Shown in pieces: positions 7,335 to 12,805 of a DNA stretch of 12,805 nucleotides. The stretch lies in assembly GCA_003164305.1 (NCBI GenBank), contig PLSZ01000645.1, positions 1,883 through 14,687 on the forward strand, written 5' to 3'. Numbering within the stretch: the stretch's first letter is position 1; every line of letters starts with the position of its first letter. Both the position numbers and the translations under genes were made by a program. This DNA comes from Acetobacteraceae bacterium. Its GTDB lineage: Bacteria > Pseudomonadota > Alphaproteobacteria > Acetobacterales > Acetobacteraceae. Below the pieces are notes generated by a model. That model saw only the letters and a list, made by a program, of their open reading frames with translations, was not told the origin of the DNA and ran no database searches.

Positions 7335-8636
7335 GTGAGTCAGGCAGCCCAGACCTCGGAAGATTTCGCGACGATGCGTCATCGGCTGAGGTCGATTTTC
7401 GGCGGTTCGATCGGCAATTTGATCGAGTGGTATGACTTTTACGTCTATAACTTCTTCGCGCTGTACTTCGCGAAATCGTTTTTTCCGAACGCCGGCCCGA
7501 CGGTGCAATTGCTCAATACGTTCGGCATCTACGCGCTGGGGTTTCTGATCCGGCCGGTGGGCGGCTGGGTGTTGGGTGTTTACGCCGACCGGTCGGGGCG
7601 CAAGGCCGCGCTGACATTGTCGGTCACGCTGATGTGCGCGGGATCGTTTCTGATCGCGATATCGCCGACCTATGCCACGTTGGGCGTTGGCGCTCCGGTT
7701 TTGCTGCTGGTCGCGCGGCTGATTCAGGGCATCTCATTGGGTGGCGAGTATGGCACGTCGGCGACCTATCTCAGTGAGATCGCGGTGTCGAAACACCGCG
7801 GCTTCTACAGTTCATTTCAATACGTCACGCTGATCGGCGGGCAGGTGTTTGGCAGCGTGACTCTGCTGGCGATGCAGCAGGCGTACACGGGCGCGGAGCT
7901 GGAGGCGTGGGGCTGGCGCATTCCGTTCGCGATCGGCGCCTTACTGTCGCTGTTCGGCCTGTATTTGCGGCGCAACCTGGAGGAGACGGACGCGTTCAAG
8001 AAAGTCGCGGCCACGCAGCGCGGCAATCCGTTGCGGGAGTTGATGAAGCACCCAAAGGAGATCCTGCTGGTGTTCGGCCTGACGATGGGCGGAACGACGG
8101 CGTTTTACACTTACACGACCTACATGCCGACGTTCCTGGTCAACACGGTGAAACTCAGCCGCGATCAGGCGACACAGATTTCCTTCATCACGCTGGTGAT
8201 TTATGCCGCGCTGCAGCCGGTGTTCGGCGCGGTTTCGGATGTCATCGGGCGGCGGCCGGTGCTGATGTGGTTCGGCATTCTGGGCACTCTGGGCACGGTG
8301 CCGATGCTGACGACCTTGGGGGCCACGCATAGTTATCTGGCGGCTCTGGGATTGATCATGGCGGCGCTTTTGGTGGTGTCGGGCTATACCTCCATCAACG
8401 CCGTGGTGAAGGCGGAACTGTTCCCCGCCGGGGTGCGCGCGTTGGGCGTGGGGCTGCCGTACGCGGTTGCCGCGTCCCTGTTCGGAGGCACGGCGCCGTA
8501 TATCGCGCTGTGGTTCAAGTCGAGCGGAAATGAAAGTGGATTTTACTGGTACGTGTCCGTGCTGATCTTCCTGTCGCTGCTGGTCTACACGTTCATGGGC
8601 GACACGAAGCACTCGTCACGGATCGACAAGGACTAA
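7335..8636 (+). CDS. MFS transporter, metabolite:H+ symporter (MHS) family
   Basis: This 433-residue inner-membrane transporter with 12 predicted helices belongs to the MHS branch (KgtP, ProP, ShiA and relatives), which imports organic acids or osmolytes with protons. MHS marks are 'GSIGNLIEWYDFYVYNFFA' in helix 1, motif A 'GVYADRSGRKAAL' after helix 2, 'ARLIQGISLGGEYGTSATYL' in helix 4, and the second motif-A-like loop 'GAVSDVIGRRPVL' in the C-terminal half. Length is normal for the family. It starts at GTG 7335 with AAAGGAAA about 8 bases upstream. The 75-base gap after the protease-like gene holds no clear terminator, so read-through is possible. It converges on the - strand GlxA-like gene 22 bases downstream. 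The substrate cannot be set; dicarboxylates and similar acids are the usual guess. Confidence 0.92.
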   Translation: MSQAAQTSEDFATMRHRLRSIFGGSIGNLIEWYDFYVYNFFALYFAKSFFPNAGPTVQLLNTFGIYALGFLIRPVGGWVLGVYADRSGRKAALTLSVTLMCAGSFLIAISPTYATLGVGAPVLLLVARLIQGISLGGEYGTSATYLSEIAVSKHRGFYSSFQYVTLIGGQVFGSVTLLAMQQAYTGAELEAWGWRIPFAIGALLSLFGLYLRRNLEETDAFKKVAATQRGNPLRELMKHPKEILLVFGLTMGGTTAFYTYTTYMPTFLVNTVKLSRDQATQISFITLVIYAALQPVFGAVSDVIGRRPVLMWFGILGTLGTVPMLTTLGATHSYLAALGLIMAALLVVSGYTSINAVVKAELFPAGVRALGVGLPYAVAASLFGGTAPYIALWFKSSGNESGFYWYVSVLIFLSLLVYTFMGDTKHSSRIDKD

Positions 8637-8643
8637 TTCGCGC

Positions 8644-8660
8644 GAGCCCGACGTGGGCTC
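8644..8660. terminator. Small hairpin between convergent genes
   Basis: GAGCCC and GGGCTC pair around the loop GACGT in the 22-base gap between the MFS stop and the GlxA-like stop, overlapping the latter by two bases. No T-run follows on either strand, so it is at best a weak bidirectional terminator. Confidence 0.3.
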
Positions 8661-9303
8661 ATGCCCCGATGCGGGTATGGCCCAGGGCGGCGCGGTTGGC
8701 GGCATAGGCGCGGTCATATTCGATCAGTTCGGCGATTTCGGCCGCGGCGGCTTCTCCGTAGAGACGGCCCAGAAGGAACAGCGTGGCATCGATGGCGAGG
8801 GAGACGCCGCCGCTGGTGACCACGCCGTTGTCCACGACAGCAGCCTCGATCGGTCGGATGTCGCGGTTGGCGGCAAGGCGGTGGAGCGGCGCCTCGGTCT
8901 CCTGGCCCGCGGCGTGGCGGCGGGTGGTGGCGGTGCGGTCGTCCAGCACGCCGGCGGCGGCCAGGATCAGCGCGCCGGTGCAGACCGAGGCGATGCCGGT
9001 GGGTTGGAGATCGCCGAGGTAACGCAGCAACGCAAGATCGGCCGCGGCGTCGGGCCACCCTGGGCCGCCGCAGACAATGACCACGTCGCAGGGCGGCGCA
9101 TTGGCGAAGGCGTGCTCGGCCTGGACGATCAGGCCGCCGGACAGGCGGATGGGGCCGGCGTGGTGGGCGATGGTGGTGTAGCGGACGTTCGGCAGCAGGC
9201 GCGTGGCCATGGAGAGCACACCGGCGGTGCCACCCAGATCGATGGGCTCGACGCCGGGGTAGATGAGGATGCCGAAGAGCGAGGGGGCGGTGGGGGAGAG
9301 CAT
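8659..9303 (-). CDS. DJ-1/PfpI family protein, GlxA/isonitrile hydratase-like
   Basis: This 214-residue cytoplasmic protein of the DJ-1/PfpI superfamily is closest in style to isonitrile hydratase (InhA) and the N-terminal half of GlxA-type regulators. Visible marks are 'LIYPGVEPIDLGGTAGVL' with the conserved acidic Glu19, 'VVIVCGGPGWPD' at about 74-85, and the nucleophile elbow 'IASVCTGALILAAAGVLDD' with Cys108, followed by 'RTATTRRH'. There is no AraC-type HTH at the C-terminus, so it is a stand-alone enzyme-like domain rather than a regulator. The ATG at 9303 has only a weak ribosome binding site, and no better start is seen. The 151 bases upstream to mqsA contain no gene. Its reaction is inferred from family; an isocyanide substrate is not proven. 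Confidence 0.85.
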   Translation of the reverse strand: MLSPTAPSLFGILIYPGVEPIDLGGTAGVLSMATRLLPNVRYTTIAHHAGPIRLSGGLIVQAEHAFANAPPCDVVIVCGGPGWPDAAADLALLRYLGDLQPTGIASVCTGALILAAAGVLDDRTATTRRHAAGQETEAPLHRLAANRDIRPIEAAVVDNGVVTSGGVSLAIDATLFLLGRLYGEAAAAEIAELIEYDRAYAANRAALGHTRIGA

Positions 9304-9347
9304 GGAACAGTCGTTGGCGGTGAGCCGGCCTGTGTCAATACCGCGGG

Positions 9348-9405
9348 CTCGTGCTATAAGTCTCGTAAAGCCCGATGCCGTTTAAGAGGCCCGGGAGAGC
9401 ACGAG
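9348..9405. repeat. Inverted repeat between mqsA and the GlxA-like gene
   Basis: The 8-base arms CTCGTGCT (9348-9355) and AGCACGAG (9398-9405) are perfect complements separated by 42 bases. A second possible stem, CGGGCT (9344-9349) with AGCCCG (9369-9374), overlaps the left arm, so the two could not form together. The region is otherwise non-coding. Its role, if any, is unknown, and such short arms can arise by chance. Confidence 0.3.
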
Positions 9406-9454
9406 TAACAGGCACGCCAATACGAATGCCCGAGACGCCGGAGCAAAGAGCCCG

Positions 9455-9934
9455 TCACGCGATCGGAGCGCCGCCAGCCAATCCCGTGTCCGTCCCTGGC
9501 CCTCTCTCCGCCGCCGGCCGAAGCTCCGCGATCAATTCCGGATGCTTATCCAACAAGTGCAAAAGTTGGATCGTCGGGCCGCTCGGCTCGACCAGACTGC
9601 GTTCATATTTGTCGAAAGCGCGGGCGCCGACACGGAACACCGCGCCGGCCGCGCGCTGGCTCAGCCGCAACTTCTGGCGAATGCGCCGAATCGTCGCGGG
9701 CGAGGGCAAGCCATCGGCCCGCTCCTTCAACAAACGCAGCGCCTCATCCGCCGCCGCCATATCGGCGCCGACATGCACGGACTCGCCATCGCCGTCCGGG
9801 TAGTAACCGGGCAGATCGACGACGATCTCCAGCCCCTTGTAGCGCACGCTGAAAGGCCGCGTGTCCCGGTACAGCGTGCTTCCCGTCTCCGGGCACGGCA
9901 TCGACGGCGGCAAAGGCTCCCGCGTTTCAGCCAT
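9455..9934 (-). CDS. mqsA: MqsA-family antitoxin with degraded zinc site
   Basis: This 159-residue antitoxin is the partner of the MqsR toxin just upstream. The C-terminal HTH is clear: 'TIRRIRQKLRLSQRAAGAVF' at 81-100, then 'AFDKYERSLVEPSGPTIQLL' and 'LLDKHPELIAELR', which matches the DNA-binding and dimerising part of MqsA. The N-terminus should be a zinc domain with two CxxC pairs. Here the first pair is Cys14 followed by Thr17 (CPETG), and the second is replaced by YYPDGDGES at 44-52, so only one of four ligands remains. The rest of that domain (RDTRPFSVRYKG) still follows the family. The protein is longer than E. coli MqsA at both ends. An excellent ribosome binding site (GAGGAG, 9943-9948 on the complement) lies 8 bases before the ATG. 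It should repress its own operon and block the toxin. Confidence 0.88.
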   Translation of the reverse strand: MAETREPLPPSMPCPETGSTLYRDTRPFSVRYKGLEIVVDLPGYYPDGDGESVHVGADMAAADEALRLLKERADGLPSPATIRRIRQKLRLSQRAAGAVFRVGARAFDKYERSLVEPSGPTIQLLHLLDKHPELIAELRPAAERGPGTDTGLAGGAPIA

Positions 9935-9942
9935 TGTCGTGT

Positions 9943-9948
9943 CTCCTC
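9943..9948 (-). promoter_or_regulatory. Strong ribosome binding site of mqsA
   Basis: On the - strand GAGGAG lies 8 bases before the mqsA ATG, inside the 21-base gap after the mqsR stop. This gives the antitoxin independent and efficient translation, in contrast to the toxin, which has no such site. Confidence 0.75.
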
Positions 9949-9955
9949 GGCATGG

Positions 9956-10261
9956 TCATCTTTCCTTGAACGACATGACCCGGAACTCGGTCACGACGTC
10001 GGCCTGGAATTTCACGTAGAGCACCTGGCCGTCCGCCGGTACGTGGTAAACATCCTGCCAGGTCCTGTGATCGCGCAAAGTGGTCATCGACTTGTAGAAC
10101 ATCGGGCGCCGTATCCCCTGGATGGCCGCCGCGATCGCAGCGCGGCTGAACCCGAGCGACAAGGCGTCCGACAGCGCCGTCCGGGTGATGGCCAAGGTCT
10201 CGGGCGAGCCGATCGCGGCCTTGATCGCGTCGAGATCGTGGGTCGGCCGAAGCTTCTCCAT
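9956..10261 (-). CDS. mqsR: MqsR-family toxin (mRNA interferase)
   Basis: This 101-residue toxin is of the MqsR family, a RelE-like-fold ribonuclease; E. coli MqsR cuts mRNA mainly at GCU. It starts MEKLRPTHDL like the E. coli protein (MEK...PH). It keeps the core 'FYKSMTTLRDHRTWQDVYHV' at 55-74 and the C-terminal 'VMSFKER'. Residues corresponding to the E. coli catalytic set are all present: Lys57, Gln69, Tyr82 and Lys99, allowing one inserted residue before the Tyr. It therefore looks active. Order is toxin first, antitoxin second, 21 bases apart, as in mqsRA of enterobacteria. No ribosome binding site is visible, and the predicted promoter puts the transcript start at or next to the ATG. 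The family is patchy and often moves by horizontal transfer. Confidence 0.92.
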   Translation of the reverse strand: MEKLRPTHDLDAIKAAIGSPETLAITRTALSDALSLGFSRAAIAAAIQGIRRPMFYKSMTTLRDHRTWQDVYHVPADGQVLYVKFQADVVTEFRVMSFKER

Positions 10262-10297
10262 CGCGACGAATATGACACCATATTGGTGTCATCGCAA
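10262..10297 (-). promoter_or_regulatory. mqsRA promoter with operator palindrome in the spacer
   Basis: On the - strand a -35 TTGCGA (10292-10297) and a -10 CATATT (10269-10274) are 17 bases apart, and each matches the sigma-70 consensus at 4 of 6 positions. The spacer is filled by an inverted repeat with 9-base arms ATGACACCA (10272-10280) and TGGTGTCAT (10284-10292) around TAT. MqsA of E. coli binds AACCT-N3-AGGTT palindromes, so the ACCA-N3-TGGT core here has the same geometry. Binding would cover both promoter boxes and shut off transcription. A second short inverted repeat, CGCAA/TTGCG (10293-10306), overlaps the -35. Only 7 bases separate the -10 from the mqsR ATG. Confidence 0.75.
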
Positions 10298-10317
10298 GGG
10301 TTTGCGCGCCGGCTGAC

Positions 10318-10441
10318 GGATACGAATTCGTTGCCACCGCCTGACGTGCTTGCCACGGAAATCGCGGACGATCTGGAAGCGGCGCTGGAACAGTTCACCA
10401 AGATCGCTGCTCGCCTGGGGAAGGCCGCTGCCGCCGGTTGA
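10318..10441 (+). pseudogene. C-terminal gene remnant, possibly type I methyltransferase HsdM tail
   Basis: On the + strand the frame ending at TGA 10439-10441 encodes DTNSLPPPDVLATEIADD, continuing LEAALEQFTKIAARLG. From memory this resembles the C-terminal tail of many type I restriction-modification HsdM proteins, which end with a Pro-rich step and then an 'EI..DLEAALEQF..IA..L' helix. The frame is open further upstream, but there it is only the antisense of mqsRA. No start codon with a ribosome binding site belongs to the segment. It therefore looks like the stump of a + strand gene whose front was lost next to, or replaced by, the toxin-antitoxin module. A chance open stretch cannot be excluded. 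Confidence 0.4.
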
Positions 10442-10459
10442 TCGGCGCGTGGCAATCGT

Positions 10460-10810
10460 TCAGCCGGTCGTTTCCGCCTCCGCGCCAACCAGCGCCCCAG
10501 GAGGCGGGCCCGCGTAGCGGGTGGCCTGATCGGCGATGGCGAAGGTTTCGAAATACGTGACACGCGGCTCGCAGCCATAGCGCGCGCGAATGCCCTCCAG
10601 CCAGGGGCCGTTGTAGAAGGCTTTCGCGGCGGCGAGGTTTTCCCAGATGTAGCAGCCGCCGGCCACGCCGCCGTTCACGTCGTGGATGAACTGCTTACGG
10701 ATGAAACCAGGCACATCGAGAAAATCCGGGGCGATTTTCAGGAAATGTTCCCGACAAGCCTCCCGGCCAATGTGCGCCGGGAGGTCGTAGAGCACCAAGG
10801 CAGTGATCAT
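10460..10810 (-). CDS. Small monooxygenase-like protein (dimeric alpha/beta-barrel, YdhR/ABM type)
   Basis: This 116-residue cytoplasmic protein resembles the small ABM/YdhR-like 'putative monooxygenase' families. The strand start '[11 protein letters not shown]' is followed by a helix, then 'DVPGFIRKQFIHDVNGGVAGGCYIWENLAAAKAFY' as two parts of a beta-hairpin and helix, and 'YGCEPRVTYFETFAIAD' as the last strand. The pattern 'VPGFIRK' and 'GGCYIWENLAAAKAF' is typical. No metal or cofactor motif is visible, as is usual for such cofactor-free enzymes. Its ATG overlaps the stop of the upstream deacylase-like gene in ATGA, so the two are translationally coupled and probably act in one pathway. 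The substrate is unknown, and some members may only bind or isomerise small molecules. Confidence 0.75.
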   Translation of the reverse strand: MITALVLYDLPAHIGREACREHFLKIAPDFLDVPGFIRKQFIHDVNGGVAGGCYIWENLAAAKAFYNGPWLEGIRARYGCEPRVTYFETFAIADQATRYAGPPPGALVGAEAETTG

Positions 10811-12525
10811 CCTTGCGGTCCCCTCACCAGACCGCCTGGCAGGGCGCCCGTCGCGACGCCGTTGCGGTAGGTCACCTGACCGGCTTTCACGGTGGCGACG
10901 TAGCCTCGGGCTTTCTGCATCAGGCGACGGCCGCCGGCGGGCAGGTCGATGACCATCTCCGGACGTTCCAGCGCCAGGTTTGGGAAATCGATGACGTTGA
11001 GGTCCGCCTTCATGCCTGGCGCGAGCACGCCGCGATCGTTCAATCCGGCGAAACGGGCGGGCTCGCGGGTCTGCCGGCGCACCAGGTCGGGGATCGGCAT
11101 GCGGCCGTCCTTCACGTCGCGGCCCCAGTAGCTGAACAGGAACGTCGGGAACGACGCGTCCGAAATGAACGCGACATGCGCGCCGCCGTCGCTCAGGCCC
11201 GGGATCACGTGATCGTGGGCGTAGATCGTCTTCACCGCGTCCAGGTTATAGTGGGTGTATTGCACCAGAGCCGTGAAGATGAAGCCCTTCCCGTCATCGT
11301 CGATCAGCATGTCGTAGGCGACTTCCTGCTCCGTGCGGCCTTCGCGCGCGGCGATGGAGGTAATCGATTCTTCCTTCGACGGCGTGTAGTTCAGCGGGTT
11401 GCTGAAACGGAACATCCGCTTGTAGCCAATGCGGTTCAGCAACGACCAGGTGTTGAACTCCTGGGGGTCGTCGGACAGGATCTTCGCCCGGATCTCCGGA
11501 TCGCGCATGGCGGCGACTCGTTGCTCCAGCGGCAGATGCGCGATCGAGCGATAGGTGCGCGTCCCGGCGAACGGATTTTGCGACCCGGTCAGGCCCAACA
11601 GCGCGCCGATCGGGCGGGGCGGGGAGACGCAGCGGATCGGCAGGCCATCGGCGGCCGCCTGCGCGGACAGGGCCAGCAGATCCTTCCACGCCTCGGTGCG
11701 GTCGTGACGCTGCGTCAACGAGAATACCATCGGCCGGCCGGACGCTTCCATGACCCGCCGCATCATGGCGAATTCCGTGGCGGGATCGGGGGTGTTCCAA
11801 TCCGAGGTCATCTCGATGAAGCCGGCGCCGGCATCCTTCATGCCCATCGCGATGCCCATCAGTTCGGCTTCCTGCGCGCGCAGGCCCGGGTGCGGGTCGC
11901 CGGCGAGGGTCTTGTGCGCCAGGGTGCGCGAGGTGGAGAAACCGAACGCACCCGCGCGCACCGCCTCGGCGGTGATTTCGCGCATGCGGGCGATGTCTTC
12001 CTGGTTCGCGTCCTCCAGCGCCATCGCGCGGTCGCCCATGACGTAGACCCGCATCGGCGCGTGGGGCAGCAACGCGCAGAAGTCGATGTCATGCTTGCGG
12101 CGTTCGAGAGCGGTCAGATATTCGGAGAAACTTTCCCAACTCCAGTCGAGGCCTTCGTTCAGGCAGGGACCCGGCAGGTCCTCGACGCCTTCCATCAGGG
12201 CGACGACCTTGTCCTGCGTATCTTTCCGCACGGGGGCGAAGCCGACGCCGCAATTGCCCATGACGACGGTGGTGACGCCGTGCCAGGATGAGGGCGCGAG
12301 GTGCGAATCCCACATCGCCTGACCGTCGTAATGCGTGTGGATGTCAACGAAGCCGGGGGTAACGGACAGGCCGCGCGCGTCAATTTCATCGGCGCCGGAG
12401 CCGGAGAAGTCGCCGATGGCGGCGATCTTGCCGTCCTTGACGGCGATGTCGGCCTCGAACGGGGTGCCGCCGTTGCCGTCCATGACGGTTCCGCCGCGGA
12501 TGACGACATCGTATGCGTGGGACAT
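10807..12525 (-). CDS. N-acyl-D-amino-acid deacylase-like amidohydrolase (family 3)
   Basis: This 572-residue cytoplasmic metal-dependent hydrolase is related to D-aminoacylase, which removes the acyl group from N-acyl-D-amino acids. The N-terminal beta domain '[16 protein letters not shown]' leads into '[17 protein letters not shown]' with the HxH pair His63 and His65. Next come '[13 protein letters not shown]' with Cys92, the bridging-type ligand of D-aminoacylases, and '[14 protein letters not shown]' with the catalytic Asp446. The C-terminal '[14 protein letters not shown]' closes the family pattern. It is longer than classical D-aminoacylases (about 480-500). The usual second-site 'YxxHxR' segment appears instead as GFIEMTSDW, so substrate or metal content may differ. 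The ATG at 12525 has AAGGAAGAG just upstream on the - strand. Its stop overlaps the monooxygenase-like gene. Confidence 0.88.
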   Translation of the reverse strand: MSHAYDVVIRGGTVMDGNGGTPFEADIAVKDGKIAAIGDFSGSGADEIDARGLSVTPGFVDIHTHYDGQAMWDSHLAPSSWHGVTTVVMGNCGVGFAPVRKDTQDKVVALMEGVEDLPGPCLNEGLDWSWESFSEYLTALERRKHDIDFCALLPHAPMRVYVMGDRAMALEDANQEDIARMREITAEAVRAGAFGFSTSRTLAHKTLAGDPHPGLRAQEAELMGIAMGMKDAGAGFIEMTSDWNTPDPATEFAMMRRVMEASGRPMVFSLTQRHDRTEAWKDLLALSAQAAADGLPIRCVSPPRPIGALLGLTGSQNPFAGTRTYRSIAHLPLEQRVAAMRDPEIRAKILSDDPQEFNTWSLLNRIGYKRMFRFSNPLNYTPSKEESITSIAAREGRTEQEVAYDMLIDDDGKGFIFTALVQYTHYNLDAVKTIYAHDHVIPGLSDGGAHVAFISDASFPTFLFSYWGRDVKDGRMPIPDLVRRQTREPARFAGLNDRGVLAPGMKADLNVIDFPNLALERPEMVIDLPAGGRRLMQKARGYVATVKAGQVTYRNGVATGALPGGLVRGPQG

Positions 12526-12689
12526 GGACTCTTCCTTTTGGCTCGGTTGCGGGGAGTGTCGGCCGATCTCGCGTGGCGAGCAAGTCCGGCGCGAGGGCCG
12601 CGCGCGCCGGACGCCTGGTCTGGACAGGGAATCGGCGCTTGTGCCGGGATGAAATGGAATTCGATCCGGGATCGGAACAGGAGGACGCG
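12526..12689. other. Divergent intergenic region with a GC-rich hairpin
   Basis: This is the spacer between the deacylase-like gene (- strand) and the DUF4259 gene (+ strand), so it should hold promoters for both; no clear -35/-10 pair was recognised. It contains a perfect 10-base inverted repeat, GTCCGGCGCG (12584-12593) with CGCGCCGGAC (12603-12612) and a 9-base loop. A smaller CTCGC-GTG-GCGAG element (12568-12580) lies next to it. These could be operator sites or transcript structures, or chance in GC-rich DNA. Confidence 0.4.
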
Positions 12690-12805
12690 ATGGGCACCTG
12701 GGGCGCCGGCACGCTGGACAACGATACGGCGGTCGATTGGGTGTATGGCCTGGGGGAAGTGGCCGATCTGTCCTTGATCGAGGGGACGCTCGACCGCGCG
12801 CTCGC
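12690..12805 (+). CDS. DUF4259 domain protein (N-terminal part)
   Basis: The gene begins at ATG 12690 behind a strong ribosome binding site (AGGAGG, 12679-12684) and runs off the window end. The first 38 residues begin MGTWGAGTLDNDTAVDWVYG, the signature start of DUF4259 proteins (WGxGxxxNDxAxDW). These are small proteins of unknown function, often found next to other hypothetical genes. Nothing more can be said about length or neighbours. It is transcribed away from the deacylase-like gene. Confidence 0.8.
   Translation, partial: MGTWGAGTLDNDTAVDWVYGLGEVADLSLIEGTLDRAL

Noticed and set aside
6735..7508. 257-codon - strand frame spanning two + strand genes
   Set aside because: It overlaps two well-supported genes and their gap, and its translation is Arg/Gln-rich with no motif.
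8653..9408. 251-codon open frame on the + strand
   Set aside because: Glycine- and alanine-rich antisense of the DJ-1/PfpI gene with no recognisable domain.
9344..9410. tRNA-like fold suggested by an 8-bp end-to-end stem
   Set aside because: The enclosed length is too short for a tRNA and there are no D, anticodon or T-arm features.
9542..10317. Long + strand frame across mqsRA
   Set aside because: Antisense of MqsR and MqsA, both clearly recognised; only its last part from about 10318 is kept as a possible gene remnant.
10813..12291. 492-codon open frame on the + strand
   Set aside because: It is exactly antisense to the deacylase-like gene, which has full family motifs; the + strand translation is Arg/Gln/His-rich with no family pattern, typical of high-GC shadows.
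1..12805. CRISPR array or insertion sequence
   Set aside because: No regularly spaced direct repeats, no transposase motifs and no terminal inverted repeats with target duplications were seen.

Overview
The window looks like a chromosomal segment of a GC-rich alphaproteobacterium. The high-GC codon use, the Dpp-type transporter linked to an amidohydrolase, and the general style of the genes would fit Rhodospirillales/Acetobacteraceae, but genus cannot be settled from the sequence. Thirteen protein-coding genes are supported: ten complete, one broken, and two cut by the window edges. A short gene remnant is also visible. No rRNA, tRNA, CRISPR array or insertion sequence was seen.

Left part, + strand (1-3709): the end of an operon for a peptide/nickel-type (SBP_bac_5) ABC importer. 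It holds the 3' part of the solute-binding protein, a DppB-like permease, a DppC-like permease that starts at a TTG overlapping the previous stop, and an Amidohydro_2 hydrolase with its own strong ribosome binding site. No ATPase gene lies in the window.

Middle, + strand (3760-8636): a broken uracil-DNA glycosylase (UdgX/family 4 type) that has lost its whole central part. Its stop codon overlaps the GTG start of an intact DUF72 (YecE-like) gene. A small KGG-repeat stress protein follows, preceded by a long 16-bp hairpin in its leader. Next come a three-helix membrane protein with a ClpP-fold serine-protease-like domain and an MHS-type major facilitator transporter.

Right part, mostly - strand (8659-12525): a GlxA/isonitrile-hydratase-like DJ-1/PfpI protein, an MqsR/MqsA toxin-antitoxin pair, and an operon of an N-acyl-D-amino-acid deacylase-like amidohydrolase and a small ABM-fold monooxygenase-like protein. 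The toxin-antitoxin pair has a 9+3+9 palindrome lying exactly in the spacer of its predicted promoter. The predicted toxin transcript has essentially no leader, while the antitoxin has a strong ribosome binding site. The antitoxin has lost most of the zinc-binding cysteines of the MqsA family. A + strand fragment (about 10318-10441) beside the module resembles the C-terminal tail of a type I methyltransferase subunit. At the right edge a DUF4259 gene begins on the + strand.

The most unusual content is the UDG deletion scar coupled to DUF72, the zinc-ligand-depleted MqsA with its promoter-embedded operator and leaderless toxin, the leader hairpin of the KGG gene, and the membrane-tethered ClpP-like protein.
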